Shown here: positions 61,698 to 64,000 of the stretch, in pieces
Layout: each line of letters begins with the position of its first letter
How positions within the stretch are numbered: the first letter of the stretch is position 1
Source: Epiperipatus broadwayi
Taxonomy: Eukaryota > Onychophora > Udeonychophora > Euonychophora > Peripatidae
Length of the DNA stretch: 64,000 nucleotides
Direction: 5' to 3'
NCBI GenBank assembly: GCA_028023455.1
Contig: JAQFVV010012673.1
Coordinates: forward strand, 1-64,000
Program-made: the position numbers and the translations under genes
Notes under the pieces: generated by a model
The model's input: only the letters and a program-made list of their open reading frames with translations
Told to the model about the DNA's origin: nothing
The model's database searches: none

Positions 61698-61894
61698 TTT
61701 AAATATGAGGAGAAAGAAAACGATAAAAACGATTTTAAATCTCACATGCATTCTTATGATTTGAGAAAGAGGACGCTCTGAGGAAGATACTTGATATTGT
61801 ACTGAAACATCAGCATTTAGCTTTTTCACTACACGGAATATCCTGCGAATAGTAATAATAATATGACATCTTTTATCCGTGAAAACATTAGAAT
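61561..61894 (+). repeat. PLE direct terminal repeat, right
   Basis: Second direct copy, overlapping the end of the coding region and ending ...ACATTAGAAT before an (AT)n run. The stop at 61695-61697 lies inside it. Confidence 0.9.
61763..61827 (+). ncRNA. Hammerhead ribozyme, type I (right repeat)
   Basis: Same fold as the left copy, with CTGAGGA at 61778-61784, helix II AGATAC/GTACT (the bulged base is A here instead of G, leaving the paired bases unchanged) and GAAAC at 61804-61808. The next bases are ATC instead of GTC, which breaks one of the two helix III pairs, so this copy is probably weaker. Confidence 0.6.
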
Positions 61895-62110
61895 ATATAT
61901 ATATATATAAATAAATGGACTCTTATCTGACCAAGAATCGAACTCTAAACCAATTATTAATATTTATATTTATATAAGTTTGCTGTTTCAATCATTTCTG
62001 TTTTTATTTATTTATGTTTGAATTTAACCAAGGTTATTTATTTTTATCTGTTAACTAAAATGTATTAAATTTAAGTTGGGTGTAGATAGCTGCATAGATT
62101 TGTTAAAGTT

Positions 62111-62859
62111 TAGTTGTTGTTTTTTTATTTTCGTATGATTAAAAAATATATATAGGTAAATATGATACCTCATGCTGAGTGTCTAAATGTATTTATTGGT
62201 ATATTTTTTTAAGTTATTGTTGTCAATGCGGCATCTTATAATGAGTGCTATTGGGTTTACTTTATTGTAAATTTCCCTCAGCAATTTTCAACTAATAACT
62301 TTATATTTTGGTCATTTATGTTTATTTTGAAGGGGTTGAGTTTTAGAATATTTGCCTTGTAGTTTAGGTAGATGCTAGTAGAGAGAGATATGGGTGTTTA
62401 TATCAATGTAATGTGAAGCATGTTTAGCATGCAGGGCAAATCCCAATTGAATGCATGACTCAAATATGTAGTCAGTGTGTTGCAATGGATGCAGATGCAT
62501 TTCCTGCTTCATTGACCCCTTCTAGCTCTATTGAGAGGGACTATACATTGGCATATAGACCACTCTCCCCCATATGTAGCACTTTAATTATTTTATTGAC
62601 ATAATGCCTTCACCAGACAGATGCACATTCCTATACTGGACGAGAATCATGTCCTTCAAATAATATCATGTTGTCAGATGCACATTCCTGTCAGCATGGT
62701 TTAATGCTAGCATCTTCATATTGCATTGATTACATCTATATATCCGAAGACAGGCATCTCCATGAGCTAGTGGCATGGGCTGACAGTCATAATAAAATAT
62801 ATATTATTTAAATAATACATGAGCAATTTAAAAGTATTGCAGTTTGTAATGTTATAATT
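62111..62859. other. Unassigned sequence, partly G+C-richer
   Basis: About 62400-62770 has a more balanced composition than the surroundings, and GATGCACATTCCT occurs twice (near 62620 and 62678). No gene or known element recognised. Confidence 0.35.
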
Positions 62860-63095
62860 GACTATTTATTAGTCTGCATGACAGTGACATGTTTATTTCA
62901 TGTTTAAAGAGGTTTATTTAAACTTCATTGTATCAATATTTCATACTCTGTAGTCAAGTTGCAATCTTTAAGTGTCCATATATATTCAATGGACCATTAG
63001 TAAGAATGGATTTCCAGTCTTGCTATTAAAAGGTGAGAAGGTTGCCTTGACAGCAGTGAGAAATATCGATTACTATCCTTATTGTGAATGTTTAT
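62860..63095. repeat. Third copy of the 52-kb dispersed repeat
   Basis: Shares TTAGTCTGCA, GTTTATTTAAACTTC, TGTAGTCAAGTTGCAATCTT and GGTTGCCTTGACA with 52490-52700 and 52815-53045. Confidence 0.65.
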
Positions 63096-63177
63096 GTGGT
63101 TACTGGTAGTTTCTAATGGTTATATACTGAGGTACATTGTGACCAAATGTGTAGTATTCTTTAAAAGTAAAAATATT

Positions 63178-63322
63178 TAAACAGAGCAAAACTCTCCATA
63201 CAGTATTGCCACCTGTGCTAAACAGAGTAATCAATGAATGCCAGAAGGCTTGTGCATAAAATCCATTGATTACTCTGTTTAGCACAGGTGACAATACTGT
63301 ATGGAGAGTTTTGCTCTGTTTA
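63178..63322. repeat. Near-perfect 59-bp inverted repeat
   Basis: Arms 63178-63236 and 63264-63322 match at 58 of 59 positions by eye, around a 27-base spacer. The arms begin TAAACAGAGCAAAACTCTCC. It could form a strong hairpin; a recent foldback or MITE is likely. Confidence 0.9.
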
Positions 63323-64000
63323 TCAACAATTAATGTGCTAGTATAGGAAATGTGATCATGTGATGCTTAATGGTTTAAAAATATTTAGTAAATTTCGTTT
63401 TTAAAAAATAAAAACGGGAAAAAATTAAAGTAAAATAAAAGTTTTAAAAGTTGAAGGAAAAGAAAATTAAAAATCAAAAGATTATGGTAGGAGGCTTTAT
63501 TGTTAAAGAAAAAAAATAAACGGTTTTAAAAGGAGAATCAGATTTTTTTTTTTAAAAAATTGAAATAAAAATGATTTAATATTACTTTTAATTAATTCGT
63601 AATAAATGTAATAATAATAAAAAAAATGGAGTTCGTTTCGTCTTATAATAAAAGAATTAAATGTGTGCATGCATAAAAATTTTGAATAAACAAAAGAAAT
63701 AGAAGCCCAATCAGAGTGAAGACAAATGTACGAGGGATCCACGAGATAAAAAAAAACACTGGATAAAATAAATAAAAGGAAGTGAACTTGGTATTGTTAA
63801 AAAAAACATTCTATTTTCAATTTCCATTTTTTTTAATTCCATTTTTAGAATTTTAAAAATAGTTTATAGTATCAAAAATTTGTAGATTCATTTAAAATCA
63901 TTCAATTTAAAATTAATCAATTTTAGTCAAAATAAAGATTTAGAATTAAAACAAAACTATAGAAGTTAATATTCGGACACAATGATGCATTGCTGAATCA
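63323..64000. other. A+T-rich stretch, nothing recognised
   Basis: No supported gene, RNA or repeat apart from homopolymer runs. Confidence 0.4.

Larger units (their letters stand above)
58720..61894 (+). mobile_element. Penelope-like element with GIY-YIG endonuclease
   Basis: Order: an inverted copy of the 3' end (58720-59040), a direct copy (59039-59373), an RT/endonuclease gene (59340-61697) and the terminal direct copy (61561-61894). Direct and inverted end copies of this kind are a hallmark of PLE insertions. AT runs flank both sides (58695-58711 and 61894-61908), and the tandem unit it interrupts resumes at AAATAAATGGACTCTTATCT, present without interruption in unit 2 near 57931. The gene is broken by frameshifts, so it is not autonomous now. 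Confidence 0.9.
55790..62110. repeat. Three tandem ~1-kb units, third split by the PLE
   Basis: Unit 1 is about 55790-56790, unit 2 about 57085-58135, and unit 3 about 58145-58705 continuing at about 61900-62110 after the PLE. Shared blocks in order: AAATTAAAATAAAAA, ACAGATGGAAAACTTTAAAA (units 1 and 2), AGATAAGAGAATAAAAA, AAGCCACAGCA, ACTGTAGCTGTATTG, TGTAGGAGTCT, GAATGGCAAGTAG and TTAAGTTGGGTGTAGATAGC. About 300 unrelated bases (56790-57085) separate units 1 and 2. Unit 2 carries an (ATT)n run at about 57592-57622. No protein-coding content; a 110-codon minus-strand frame in unit 3 is not open in units 1 or 2. Confidence 0.8.

Overview
This window is A+T-rich eukaryotic DNA (roughly three quarters A+T) with no intact host gene that I can recognise. 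What can be identified is layered mobile DNA: Ty3/gypsy-type LTR retroelements, a GIY-YIG-bearing Penelope-like element (PLE), a decayed hAT transposase, tRNA-derived SINEs, foldback repeats, and long GATA and AT microsatellites. PLEs with a GIY-YIG domain, Ty3/gypsy elements, ZBED-like hATs and tRNA SINEs together point to a repeat-rich invertebrate metazoan (a mollusc, chelicerate or similar). The species cannot be fixed from this sequence.

Layout. Positions 1-6884 hold an LTR element with 1.8-kb LTRs, a tRNA-Pro-like primer site, a gag-like gene and no pol. Positions 7114-12236 are a 5.1-kb non-coding LTR-like unit, here called X1, followed directly by a 2.56-kb LTR-like copy, LTR-A (12249-14812). 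Positions 14.8-26.1 kb are mostly unrecognised A+T-rich sequence with SINEs, foldbacks and tandem duplications. A large GATA tract lies at 26.1-26.8 kb. Positions 27296-42304 form one nested composite on the minus strand: a Ty3/gypsy element with LTRs at 39777-42304 (5') and 27296-29974 (3'), decayed gag-PR-RT-RNaseH-IN between them, and a second X unit (34959-39464) inserted in its leader. The composite sits in a GATA microsatellite. A different 1.64-kb solo LTR (42647-44288) occupies a neighbouring GATA tract. A ~860-bp near-perfect palindrome lies at 45.1-46.0 kb, a SINE with a clean target duplication at 47.2 kb and a hAT transposase pseudogene at 48.3-50.0 kb. Positions 55.8-62.1 kb are three tandem ~1-kb units, the third split by a 3.2-kb PLE.

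The most interesting functional signal is in the PLE. Its terminal repeats, including an inverted third copy, fold as a type I hammerhead ribozyme: the conserved core is present and helix I is better paired in the inverted copy than in the other two. Other points worth following are the two long ORF-less X units, each next to the same LTR family; a G+C-rich open block shared by that LTR family; foldback repeats with outward-facing tRNA-like ends; and the repeated use of microsatellites as insertion sites. All protein-coding parts of the elements carry stops or frameshifts, so most of the window is a record of past activity.
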